From: Clostridia bacterium
Lineage (GTDB): Bacteria > Bacillota > Clostridia > Oscillospirales > CAG-272
Direction of reading: 5' to 3'
Length of the DNA: 6,313 nucleotides
NCBI GenBank assembly: GCA_017648425.1
Contig: JAGCJD010000132.1
Location: 1 to 6,313, forward strand
The translations under genes and the position numbers were made by a program. Under the pieces are notes generated by a model that had not been told where the DNA came from, did not search any database, and saw nothing but the letters and a program-made list of their open reading frames with translations. Of the stretch, positions 1 to 4,833 are shown in pieces. How positions within the stretch are numbered: position 1 is the stretch's first letter; every line of letters starts with the position of its first letter.

Positions 1-1
1 A

Positions 2-313
2 GACAACTGTGCTGTAATGGCGGCTATGGAGCTTGACGCATACCTCAGTTGCGGAAACATAAAGAACAGCGTAAACTTCCCCAATCTTGAAATGCCCATG
101 AGCGGCGACAAGAGAGTGTGCATACTTCACGCAAACGGCTCTGAGGTAGTTGCAGAGGCAACTGCGGCATTTGGCGGAGCAGTAGTAGGCATGATGAGCA
201 AGACCAAGGGCGATAACGCATATACCGTTATCGACATCAAGGGTGATGCTTGCGCATGCACTGTTGCTAAGCTTGAAAGCGTACAGGGCGTTTACAGAGT
301 AAGAGTTATCTGA
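2..313 (+). CDS. serA: D-3-phosphoglycerate dehydrogenase, C-terminal part (5' end outside window)
   Basis: Only the last 103 residues are present, and the frame is open from base 2. SerA oxidises 3-phosphoglycerate to 3-phosphohydroxypyruvate with NAD+, the first step of cytosolic serine synthesis. The visible part begins at the end of the dehydrogenase core ('NCAVMAAMELDAYL') and runs through the linker signature 'GNIKNSVNFP', which is typical of clostridial SerA. It ends in a small ACT domain of about 70 residues that starts near 'KRVCILHAN' and closes with 'VYRVRVI'. The catalytic and NAD-binding parts lie upstream of the window. The ACT domain keeps the His-x-Asn pair that aligns with the serine-binding His344/Asn346 of E. 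coli SerA. It lacks the following Pro-Gly, and a short deletion falls where Asn364 would be, so serine feedback may be altered (inference). A strong terminator follows 12 bases after the stop. The family call rests on the signature and the ACT fold pattern. Confidence 0.88.
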   Translation, partial: DNCAVMAAMELDAYLSCGNIKNSVNFPNLEMPMSGDKRVCILHANGSEVVAEATAAFGGAVVGMMSKTKGDNAYTVIDIKGDACACTVAKLESVQGVYRVRVI

Positions 314-325
314 ATTTGATATAGC

Positions 326-357
326 AAAAAGGCAGGAGTTGAACTCCTGCTTTTTTT
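326..357. terminator. Bidirectional intrinsic terminator after serA
   Basis: A 7-bp GC-rich stem (332-338 with 344-350, GCAGGAG/CTCCTGC) has a 5-base loop. It is flanked by A5 on the left (326-330) and T7 on the right (351-357). Read on the plus strand it ends serA. Read on the minus strand it gives a hairpin followed by T5, so it can also stop read-through from the convergent membrane-protein gene. Confidence 0.9.
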
Positions 358-388
358 GCGTTTTGCGTGTGCTAAGTTTTCGCTTTTT

Positions 389-483
389 GCCCCTCGTAGG
401 GGCGGATAATATCCGCCCCACATGCACAAAATAAAATTCATTCGTGGGGAACGGACAGATGAGGACATCGCCCCCTGCCACAC
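389..483. repeat. Palindrome-rich intergenic element (probable dispersed repeat)
   Basis: This GC-rich island in AT-rich spacer DNA has several interlocking dyads. GCCCCT/AGGGGC pairs 389-394 with 398-403. A perfect 9-bp dyad GGGGCGGAT/ATCCGCCCC pairs 399-407 with 411-419. CCCCAC at 416-421 is complementary to GTGGGG at 444-449, and GATG/CATC (458-461, 466-469) lies inside GGGG/CCCC (446-449, 471-474). The first two hairpins share bases and cannot form together. Neither main hairpin is followed by a T run, so it is not an ordinary terminator. Compositionally it resembles the 'GGGGCGGAT..ATCCGCCCC' repeats scattered through gut Clostridia genomes; this is recollection and only one copy is in the window. 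Bases 358-388 and 484-501 show nothing else. Confidence 0.55.
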
Positions 484-501
484 AGAATTTTACGCAAAAT
501 A

Positions 502-948
502 TTATTTTCTTCTTTTTCTGCGTCTTTTGATTTTTGTGTTTGCGCCGAGAATTGCTCCGAGAACCGAAACGGCAACTAAGGAAATTCTTATGAGCAAGGA
601 TACATATACCGACAACCCCATTGAAAGCTCCTTGCTTAAAAAGAGTGATATCAAGCAAAGAACGCAGGACATTGTCGCGCCGCTTATCAGACCGCAGGGA
701 ATGGCGGCGCTTTTCTTTTTTGCCGCGACAAATCCCGCAACAAAGAACGAAACTACTGACGACATCAGCCCCAAGGGGGTGGCGAGTGTGTCCGAAGCTT
801 CCGCCAAAAAGCAGACGAGCGCGCATACAAGACTTAAAATAAGAACGGTGAAAAGACCTGAGCATGCGCCAATCGTACACGCTCGGACAATGCTTGCTCC
901 CTCGGACGGGCTCTGCCTTTTGCCACTCACCCTTGCTTGTTTTTTCAT
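502..948 (-). CDS. Four-helix membrane protein, DUF3792/TIGR04086-like
   Basis: The product is 148 residues and its biochemical function is unknown. Hydrophobic segments at about residues 22-48, 56-76, 82-105 and 109-137 predict four membrane spans with short glycine- and serine-rich turns. The N-terminus is basic (MKKQARVSGKR) and the C-terminus is very basic (KRRRKRRK), which suggests both ends are cytoplasmic. Size, helix spacing and the small-residue pattern fit the DUF3792/TIGR04086 family of small Firmicutes membrane proteins (YrzE-like). That assignment is from pattern memory, and the family itself is functionally undefined. The start at 946-948 is supported by ACGGAGGT at 956-963 read on the minus strand. 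Seven cysteines (24, 29, 42, 46, 85, 95, 98) all lie in or next to membrane spans, which is many for a protein this small. The gene is divergent from the decarboxylase operon and convergent with serA. A long plus-strand open frame overlaps it, but it lacks such a site and a plausible protein composition. Confidence 0.75.
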   Translation of the reverse strand: MKKQARVSGKRQSPSEGASIVRACTIGACSGLFTVLILSLVCALVCFLAEASDTLATPLGLMSSVVSFFVAGFVAAKKKSAAIPCGLISGATMSCVLCLISLFLSKELSMGLSVYVSLLIRISLVAVSVLGAILGANTKIKRRRKRRK

Positions 949-955
949 AAAATCG

Positions 956-983
956 ACCTCCGTTTGTCAAGTATTAAATTATA
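956..983 (-). promoter_or_regulatory. -10 box and ribosome binding site of the minus-strand membrane-protein gene
   Basis: Read on the minus strand, a perfect TATAAT lies at 983-978 and ACGGAGGT at 963-956, with the ATG at 948. A start about 7 bases after the -10 box gives a short leader of roughly 25 bases. The -35 region near 1001-1006 reads only TTCTTT, so the promoter depends on the -10 box or on an activator. Confidence 0.5.
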
Positions 984-1054
984 TGAGGCGGACAACAAAA
1001 AAAGAATAAGGAATAAAAGATTGAAAGGTCGCGTATTTTTAGGCTGCGAGGATT

Positions 1055-1085
1055 TTGACATTAACAAAAAATTAACAAAGATAAT
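1055..1085 (+). promoter_or_regulatory. Candidate upstream promoter P1 of the decarboxylase operon
   Basis: A perfect -35 hexamer TTGACA (1055-1060) is followed by GATAAT (1080-1085) as the -10. The spacer is 19 bases, longer than the usual 17, which would make it weak or activator-dependent. Two direct TTAACAA repeats lie inside the spacer. P2 fits the sigma-A consensus better in spacing. Confidence 0.4.
1061..1078 (+). repeat. Direct repeat of TTAACAA, 11-bp period
   Basis: TTAACAA occurs at 1061-1067 and 1072-1078, about one helical turn apart, between the -35 and -10 of P1. The heptamer equals one half of the Rex operator seen in Clostridia (TTGTTAA-N6-TTAACAA). Both copies face the same way, and neither has an opposite half at the 6-bp spacing. 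Confidence 0.4.
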
Positions 1086-1099
1086 ACTTACGCAGTATT
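1083..1099. promoter_or_regulatory. Perfect dyad, candidate repressor operator
   Basis: AATACT (1083-1088) and AGTATT (1094-1099) are exact inverted copies separated by TACGC. The 17-bp dyad covers the probable transcription start of P1 and touches the -35 hexamer of P2 (1098-1103), where a bound repressor would block both. No regulator gene lies in the window, so its protein is unknown. Confidence 0.45.
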
Positions 1100-1126
1100 G
1101 AAAAAAATCACGAAATATGTTAAAAT
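1098..1126 (+). promoter_or_regulatory. Candidate main promoter P2 of the decarboxylase operon
   Basis: TTGAAA (1098-1103), a 17-bp spacer and TAAAAT (1121-1126) each differ from the sigma-A consensus by one base, and the spacing is ideal. Transcription would begin near 1132-1135. That gives an mRNA leader of about 72-75 bases holding the hairpin at 1144-1169 and the ribosome binding site at 1195-1199. Confidence 0.6.
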
Positions 1127-1143
1127 TAATTAAAATTGGGGGA

Positions 1144-1169
1144 GAAGGTTTGTTTGCAAAAAAACCTTC
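1144..1169 (+). other. Leader hairpin upstream of the operon
   Basis: An exact 8-bp stem GAAGGTTT/AAACCTTC (1144-1151 with 1162-1169) encloses a 10-base loop in the 5' leader. It is followed by A-rich rather than T-rich sequence, so it is not a terminator. Its right arm CCTTC (1165-1169) could alternatively pair with the GGAGG ribosome binding site, with one G-U pair. It may therefore affect translation or mRNA stability (inference). Confidence 0.45.
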
Positions 1170-1194
1170 AAAAAACCGAAAAAATACACAAAAC

Positions 1195-1199
1195 GGAGG
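1195..1199 (+). promoter_or_regulatory. Ribosome binding site that sets the start of the 12S-type gene
   Basis: GGAGG lies 7 bases before ATG 1207. An in-frame ATG at 1117 would add 30 residues of low-complexity Lys/Asn/Gly sequence, has no good site in front of it and would run through the leader hairpin. The start at 1207 is therefore preferred. Confidence 0.85.
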
Positions 1200-1206
1200 C
1201 ATTTTT

Positions 1207-2556
1207 ATGGGACAACTTGACGAAAAAGTGTACGGCAAGTCCATTTCAAAGATAGAGGCTATTTTTGATGCGGGAACATTTGTCGAGCTTGGCGCGTACA
1301 CAAAGCGTCTTGGCTCTCAAAAGGATTTTGAGGGCGTGGTTTGCGGTTACGGCTCTGTAAACGGCAAGCTTGCTTTTGCGTTCGTACAGGACAGCGAAAG
1401 AACAAAGGGTGCATTCGGCGAAAGACATGCAAAGAAGATATGTGATATGTATGCTCTTGCCGTAAAGAACGGAGCACCTGTTATAGGAGTATTTGACAGC
1501 GCGGGAGCGATAGTTTATGACGGAGCGTCAGCACTTGCCGCATACGGACGAGTAATGAAATGCGTGAGCGATGCGTCAGGCGTTATTCCTCAGATAGCTG
1601 TTGTAGACGGCGTTTGCATGGGAATGAGCGCGACACTTGCTTGTATGTTCGACCTTACCGTAACGATAAAGGGCGTATCCAAGCTTTCTGTAAGCTCTGC
1701 GTTTGCGCTTGGTAAGGCGGCTGATACGGCGTTTCTTTCCGCAATTGATGCAGAGAACAGCGGAGCGGCTTATGCGAGCGTAAGAGAGCTCGTAGCGCTT
1801 CTTCCTCAGAACAATGCCGATGCGGCTATTGTTGAGAGCACTGATACGCTTGACAGAGAGAGCGCGTTTGATCCCGAAAAATATACGGCAGAGGAACTTG
1901 CCGCTGTTATATCTGACAGAGAGAGCTTTGTAAGACTTTATGCGGGATACACGAGCGCTTGCCTTGGCTTTGCTACATTTGGCGGAGTTGTGGCGGGTAT
2001 CGTTGCTGTTACCGCTGAGCTTGATATAAAGAGCGCGAGAGCTATTTCCAAGCTCGTTTCATTCTGCGACGGCTTTGGAATTCCCGTTGTAACACTTGTT
2101 GATAGCTGTGGACTTGTGGTAAGTCCCGAGGCAGAGCAGAATGCGTATGCTTCCGAGCTTGCAAGACTTGCTTACGCATACACCTCGGCTGACAACGCAA
2201 GGGTGACTGCGATAATCGGTAAGGCTTACGGAGCGGCATTTACGCTTCTCGGCTCTAAGGCAGTTGGCGCGGATATGGTATATGCATTGCCAAGCGCCTG
2301 CGTAAGCGTTCTTTCACCTGAGGCGTCCGTTGCGTTCGTATGGAACGATAAGGTAGGCGAGGGTAAGACAAGAGAAGAGGTCGAGGCTGAATGGAAGCAG
2401 ACCTTTGGTAGCTCCGCAGATGCGTGTGAGAAGGGCGAGATAGACGATATCGTTGAGCCCAGCGAGCTTAGAAAGAGAATTTGCGCGTCACTTATGATGC
2501 TTGCATCAAAGGCAGAGGGCAAGCCCGCAAGACGCCACGCAAATATGCCTCTTTGA
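1207..2556 (+). CDS. Divergent biotin-dependent acyl-CoA carboxyltransferase (MmdA/12S-like)
   Basis: The product is 449 residues against about 510 for typical MmdA, with a shortened N-terminus. It has the two-lobed crotonase fold of carboxyltransferases that move CO2 between an acyl-CoA and biotin. In the N-lobe, 'IFDAGTFVELG' (19-29), 'GVVCGYGSVNGK' (43-54), 'HAKKICDMYALAVKNGAPVIG' in two parts (74-94) and 'GVIPQIAVVDG' (125-135) follow the family. In the C-lobe, 'LVSFCDGFGIPVVTLVD' (283-299), 'GKAYGAAFTLLGSKAVGAD' (338-356) and the end 'RRHANMPL' do too. Motifs normally conserved are changed. SGGARIQEG reads SAGAIVYDG (98-106), PCAGGA reads VCMGMS (136-141), and PGFLPG reads SCGLVVS (300-306) with the His-Gly-Ala after it lost. 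The acyl-CoA substrate is therefore unknown, and it may be a structural or altered-specificity homologue. It is first in the operon, and 14 bases separate it from the oadG-like gene. The fold assignment is firm; MmdA activity is not. Confidence 0.8.
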   Translation: MGQLDEKVYGKSISKIEAIFDAGTFVELGAYTKRLGSQKDFEGVVCGYGSVNGKLAFAFVQDSERTKGAFGERHAKKICDMYALAVKNGAPVIGVFDSAGAIVYDGASALAAYGRVMKCVSDASGVIPQIAVVDGVCMGMSATLACMFDLTVTIKGVSKLSVSSAFALGKAADTAFLSAIDAENSGAAYASVRELVALLPQNNADAAIVESTDTLDRESAFDPEKYTAEELAAVISDRESFVRLYAGYTSACLGFATFGGVVAGIVAVTAELDIKSARAISKLVSFCDGFGIPVVTLVDSCGLVVSPEAEQNAYASELARLAYAYTSADNARVTAIIGKAYGAAFTLLGSKAVGADMVYALPSACVSVLSPEASVAFVWNDKVGEGKTREEVEAEWKQTFGSSADACEKGEIDDIVEPSELRKRICASLMMLASKAEGKPARRHANMPL

Positions 2557-2570
2557 TTGGAGGAAGATAA

Positions 2571-2993
2571 ATGTTGACTAATGTATTTATGAATGTCGGC
2601 GCTTTGGCTGTTGAGTACACAAGGGAAGAGATAAACGAAATGCTTTGGCAGGTGCCGCTTCTCGGCATGCTCATGGTATTTTCGGTCCTTGCTATCCTTT
2701 GGGGCGTGCTTACAATATTTAAGCTGATATTTGTAGGCAAGTCGCCTAAGGCACAAAAGCCTCAAAAGGAAGCCAAGACAGAAAAGACAGAAAAGTCTGC
2801 AGGTGCCACTCAGAATGACGCAGAGCTTATGGCTGTGCTGAGTGCCGCTGTGGCAGCGCATCAAAGCAATGACGAGATAATAGCAGTGCTTACCGCCGCG
2901 GTAAGCGCATACCGCGCATCAGAGGGTGAGACCTCGGGCTTCCGTGTGGTAGCCTTCAAAAGGCAGAACAGCCGCGCTTGGAATAGAAAATAA
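2571..2993 (+). CDS. OadG/MmdD-like small membrane subunit of a Na+-translocating decarboxylase
   Basis: The product is 140 residues. One strongly hydrophobic span (about 28-55, VPLLGMLMVFSVLAILWGVL and onward) follows a short acidic N-terminus. After it come a Lys/Glu/Pro-rich linker (57-80) and a C-terminal part with two similar helical stretches, 'AELMAVLSAAVAAHQ' (84-98) and 'DEIIAVLTAAVSAYR' (101-115). It ends in a basic tail with a Trp (SRAWNRK). This is the layout of OadG/MmdD subunits, which anchor the carboxyltransferase to the membrane pump and help assemble the complex. Sequence identity in this family is always low, so the call relies on layout plus position between carboxyltransferase and carrier genes. 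GGAGGA at 2559-2564 supports the start. The His-rich C-terminal zinc site known in Klebsiella OadG is not seen. The doubled AVL-x-AAV-x-A motif looks like an internal duplication. Confidence 0.75.
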   Translation: MLTNVFMNVGALAVEYTREEINEMLWQVPLLGMLMVFSVLAILWGVLTIFKLIFVGKSPKAQKPQKEAKTEKTEKSAGATQNDAELMAVLSAAVAAHQSNDEIIAVLTAAVSAYRASEGETSGFRVVAFKRQNSRAWNRK

Positions 2994-3025
2994 TTAATTT
3001 ATTACGAAAGGTTTAGGATAAGAAC

Positions 3026-3418
3026 ATGAAATATTATAATATTACAGTAAACGGCGTTGTATATTCCGTAGCTGTTGAGGAAGTCGGAACACCCTCCGTT
3101 GCCCCCGCAGCAGCGCCTGCTCCCGTAGCAGCTCCTGCCCCCGCAGCAGCTCCTGCTCCCGCTCCCGCGGCAGCTCCCGCTCCCGCAGCAAGTGGCGCAA
3201 AGGGCTCTGCCACAGTTAAAGCTCCCATGCCCGGCAACATAATGAAGATAAATGTAAAGCCCGGTCAGGCAGTAAAGAAGGGCGATGTTCTTTTAGTCCT
3301 TGAGGCTATGAAGATGGAGAACGAGATATGCGCTCCCAATGACGCAACCGTAGCGACCGTTGAGGTAGCTCAGGGCGCGACCGTTGAAACGGACGCTGTG
3401 CTTGTGACTCTTAACTGA
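3026..3418 (+). CDS. Biotin carboxyl carrier protein (1.3S/MmdC-like)
   Basis: The product is 130 residues. The N-terminal 22 residues (MKYYNITVNGVVYSVAVEEV and onward) are the short strand region typical of decarboxylase carriers. Residues 26-55 form a flexible Ala-Pro linker. Residues 61-130 are a biotinyl domain with 'APMPGNIMKINVKPGQ' (66-81) and the biotinylation motif EAMKMEN, in which Lys96 is the expected biotin site. Met-Lys-Met sits about 34 residues from the C-terminus, as in the family. The carrier shuttles carboxyl groups between carboxyltransferase and OadB in the cytosol at the membrane face. Because the OadA-type subunit in this operon lacks its own biotin domain, this protein must serve it, and may serve the 12S-type subunit too. 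The ribosome binding site is weak: AGGA at 3015-3018, or a better GAAAGG at 3006-3011 that is 14 bases from the ATG. A biotin ligase is needed but is not in the window. Confidence 0.93.
   Translation: MKYYNITVNGVVYSVAVEEVGTPSVAPAAAPAPVAAPAPAAAPAPAPAAAPAPAASGAKGSATVKAPMPGNIMKINVKPGQAVKKGDVLLVLEAMKMENEICAPNDATVATVEVAQGATVETDAVLVTLN
3101..3190 (+). repeat. Ala-Pro codon repeat encoding the carrier linker
   Basis: Thirty codons specify 19 Ala, 10 Pro and one Val in irregular Ala-Pro units, giving GC-rich imperfect repeats of GCTCC/GCAGC type. Such linkers act as extended swinging arms. The DNA is prone to slippage, so linker length may differ between strains (inference). Confidence 0.8.
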
Positions 3419-3443
3419 TTTTCATATCACCGTAAAATAATTG

Positions 3444-3449
3444 AAAGGA
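3444..3449 (+). promoter_or_regulatory. Distant ribosome binding site of the oadB gene
   Basis: AAAGGA ends 13 bases before ATG 3463, longer than the usual 5-10, and nothing closer is better than GAGA at 3457-3460. Together with the weak site of the carrier gene, this contrasts with the near-perfect sites of the three other operon genes. Confidence 0.45.
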
Positions 3450-3462
3450 AACAGTTGAGAAT

Positions 3463-4812
3463 ATGCTTGATACTATTATAAACTTCCTAACAAGCACAGG
3501 CATATCAAGACTTTTTGCAAGTGAGAACTGGTGGCAGACGCTTATAATGTTCGCCATTTCGTTCGTGCTCGTGTATCTGGCAATAGGAAAGGGCTTTGAG
3601 CCTTTACTGCTTTTGCCGATAGCAATAGGAATGTTTCTTACAAACCTCCCAGGTGGAGGAATGTTCAATCTTGACTTGTTTATTCCCTCGGGAGAAGCAG
3701 TAGCGGCGCTCGAGGAGGCGTTTGCCGATGGAATTTTAAGCAAGATAGAATATGATAAGCTCCTTGAACTGGGATTGCCGGTCAAGGACACAATTGAAAA
3801 CTTTGTTGACGGTATGAAGTTCGAGCCCGAGGCGTATGAAGCGCTCATGGATTCGCTTACATCTGTAAACTACGGCAAGGTGCTTCATGAGGGCGGATTG
3901 CTTGACCTGCTTTACCTCGGCGTAAAGCTTGGTATATACCCCTCGCTCATATTCATAGGAATAGGAGCAATGACGGATTTTTCACCCATCATATCCAATC
4001 CCAAGAGCTTGCTTATTGGAGCTGGCGCACAGCTTGGCGTATTCGTTGCGTTTGCAGGCGCGCTGTTGCTCGGATTTACACCTCTTGAAGCAGGCTCGAT
4101 AGGAATTATCGGCGGAGCTGATGGACCTACCGCAATACTTGTAACAAAAACGCTTGCCCCCGCATTGCTTGGCGCAATAGCGATAGCGGCGTACTCGTAC
4201 ATGGCGCTCATACCCATGATACAGCCTCCGTTTATGAAGATGCTCACGACCAAGAGAGAGCGTCAGATAAAAATGACTGCACTGCGTCAGGTTTCCAAGA
4301 CCGAGAAGATACTTTTCCCGATAGTGGTAACGGCAGTCGTAGGACTTATCGTTCCCGATGCGCTTCCGCTTATCGGCTGTCTTATGTTCGGTAACCTTAT
4401 AAATGTTTGCGGAGTAACGGACAGACTTTCAAAGACTGCGCAGAACGAGCTTATGAACATAGTAACTATCTTTTTGGGAATTACCGTTGGCGCGACAGCG
4501 AGCGCAGAGAATTTCTTGCGTGTTGAAACGCTGTTTATCATAGCGCTCGGACTTGTGGCGTTCTGTATATCCACAGTTGGCGGCTTGCTCACTGCAAAGC
4601 TCATGAACTGGCTGTCGGGTGGAAATGCAATAAACCCGCTTATCGGCTCGGCAGGCGTATCTGCCGTTCCTATGGCGGCAAGAGTTTCCCAAAAGGTCGG
4701 ACAGAGCGAGGATCCCTCAAACTTCCTGCTTATGCACGCAATGGGACCCAATGTTGCAGGCGTTATCGGCTCTGCAGTCGCCGCAGGAGTATTCCTGTCA
4801 ATGTTCGCATAA
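3463..4812 (+). CDS. oadB: Na+-translocating decarboxylase beta subunit (carboxybiotin decarboxylase)
   Basis: This 449-residue polytopic membrane protein decarboxylates carboxybiotin and couples the reaction to Na+ export. After the first span comes 'GKGFEPLLLLPIAIGMFLTN' (42-61). A soluble helical stretch follows (about 70-143), then the conserved body from 'FIGIGAMTDFSPIISNPKSL' (164-183). 'GGADGPTAI' (217-225) carries the key Asp220. Tyr246 lies in 'AAYSYMAL', and 'NPLIGSAGVSAVPMAAR' (391-407) holds Asn391, Gly395, Ser400 and Arg407. These match in identity and spacing Asp203, Tyr229, Asn373, Gly377, Ser382 and Arg389, the functional residues of Klebsiella OadB. The end 'FLLMHAMGPNVAGVIGSAVA' (421-440) is also canonical. 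All residues expected for Na+ pumping are present, so this is an intact pump. OadB, MmdB and GcdB cannot be told apart by sequence alone; the oxaloacetate assignment comes from the downstream oadA. It starts 44 bases after the carrier gene. Confidence 0.95.
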   Translation: MLDTIINFLTSTGISRLFASENWWQTLIMFAISFVLVYLAIGKGFEPLLLLPIAIGMFLTNLPGGGMFNLDLFIPSGEAVAALEEAFADGILSKIEYDKLLELGLPVKDTIENFVDGMKFEPEAYEALMDSLTSVNYGKVLHEGGLLDLLYLGVKLGIYPSLIFIGIGAMTDFSPIISNPKSLLIGAGAQLGVFVAFAGALLLGFTPLEAGSIGIIGGADGPTAILVTKTLAPALLGAIAIAAYSYMALIPMIQPPFMKMLTTKRERQIKMTALRQVSKTEKILFPIVVTAVVGLIVPDALPLIGCLMFGNLINVCGVTDRLSKTAQNELMNIVTIFLGITVGATASAENFLRVETLFIIALGLVAFCISTVGGLLTAKLMNWLSGGNAINPLIGSAGVSAVPMAARVSQKVGQSEDPSNFLLMHAMGPNVAGVIGSAVAAGVFLSMFA

Positions 4813-4833
4813 TTTAATAGGAGGAAAAAACAA

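Noticed and set aside
399..419. Intrinsic terminator for the minus-strand membrane-protein gene
   Set aside because: The 9-bp GC-rich hairpin has no T run on either side. The hairpin at 326-357 is the better terminator for both convergent genes.
422..1009. Plus-strand open frame of 195 codons overlapping the membrane-protein gene
   Set aside because: It has no ribosome binding site, begins inside the palindromic element and has incoherent composition. The minus-strand frame has a good site, a start and four clear membrane helices.
1055..1078. Complete Rex operator
   Set aside because: The two TTAACAA heptamers point the same way, and no TTGTTAA lies 6 bp upstream of either. Only half-sites are present.
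1117..1206. 30-residue N-terminal extension of the 12S-type gene
   Set aside because: It covers P2's -10 box and the leader hairpin, has no good ribosome binding site and shows no family similarity. GGAGG at 1195-1199 supports the start at 1207.
2226..2864. Minus-strand open frame of 212 codons across the 12S-type/oadG-like junction
   Set aside because: It is opposite two well-supported genes, low in plausibility (runs of Leu, Cys and Ser) and has no ribosome binding site.
3034..3240. Gly/Ala-rich minus-strand open frame opposite the carrier gene
   Set aside because: It is the antisense of the Ala-Pro linker codons and has no independent support.
3670..3891. Extra soluble segment in OadB (residues about 70-143) as a possible novel insertion
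   Set aside because: From memory, Klebsiella OadB has a comparable helical stretch at the same place and similar total length, so this is ordinary family variation.
4287..4751. Minus-strand open frame of 154 codons inside oadB
   Set aside because: It is a shadow of a strongly conserved gene. Ser/Thr/Pro/Ile-rich composition is typical of antisense to membrane-protein codons.
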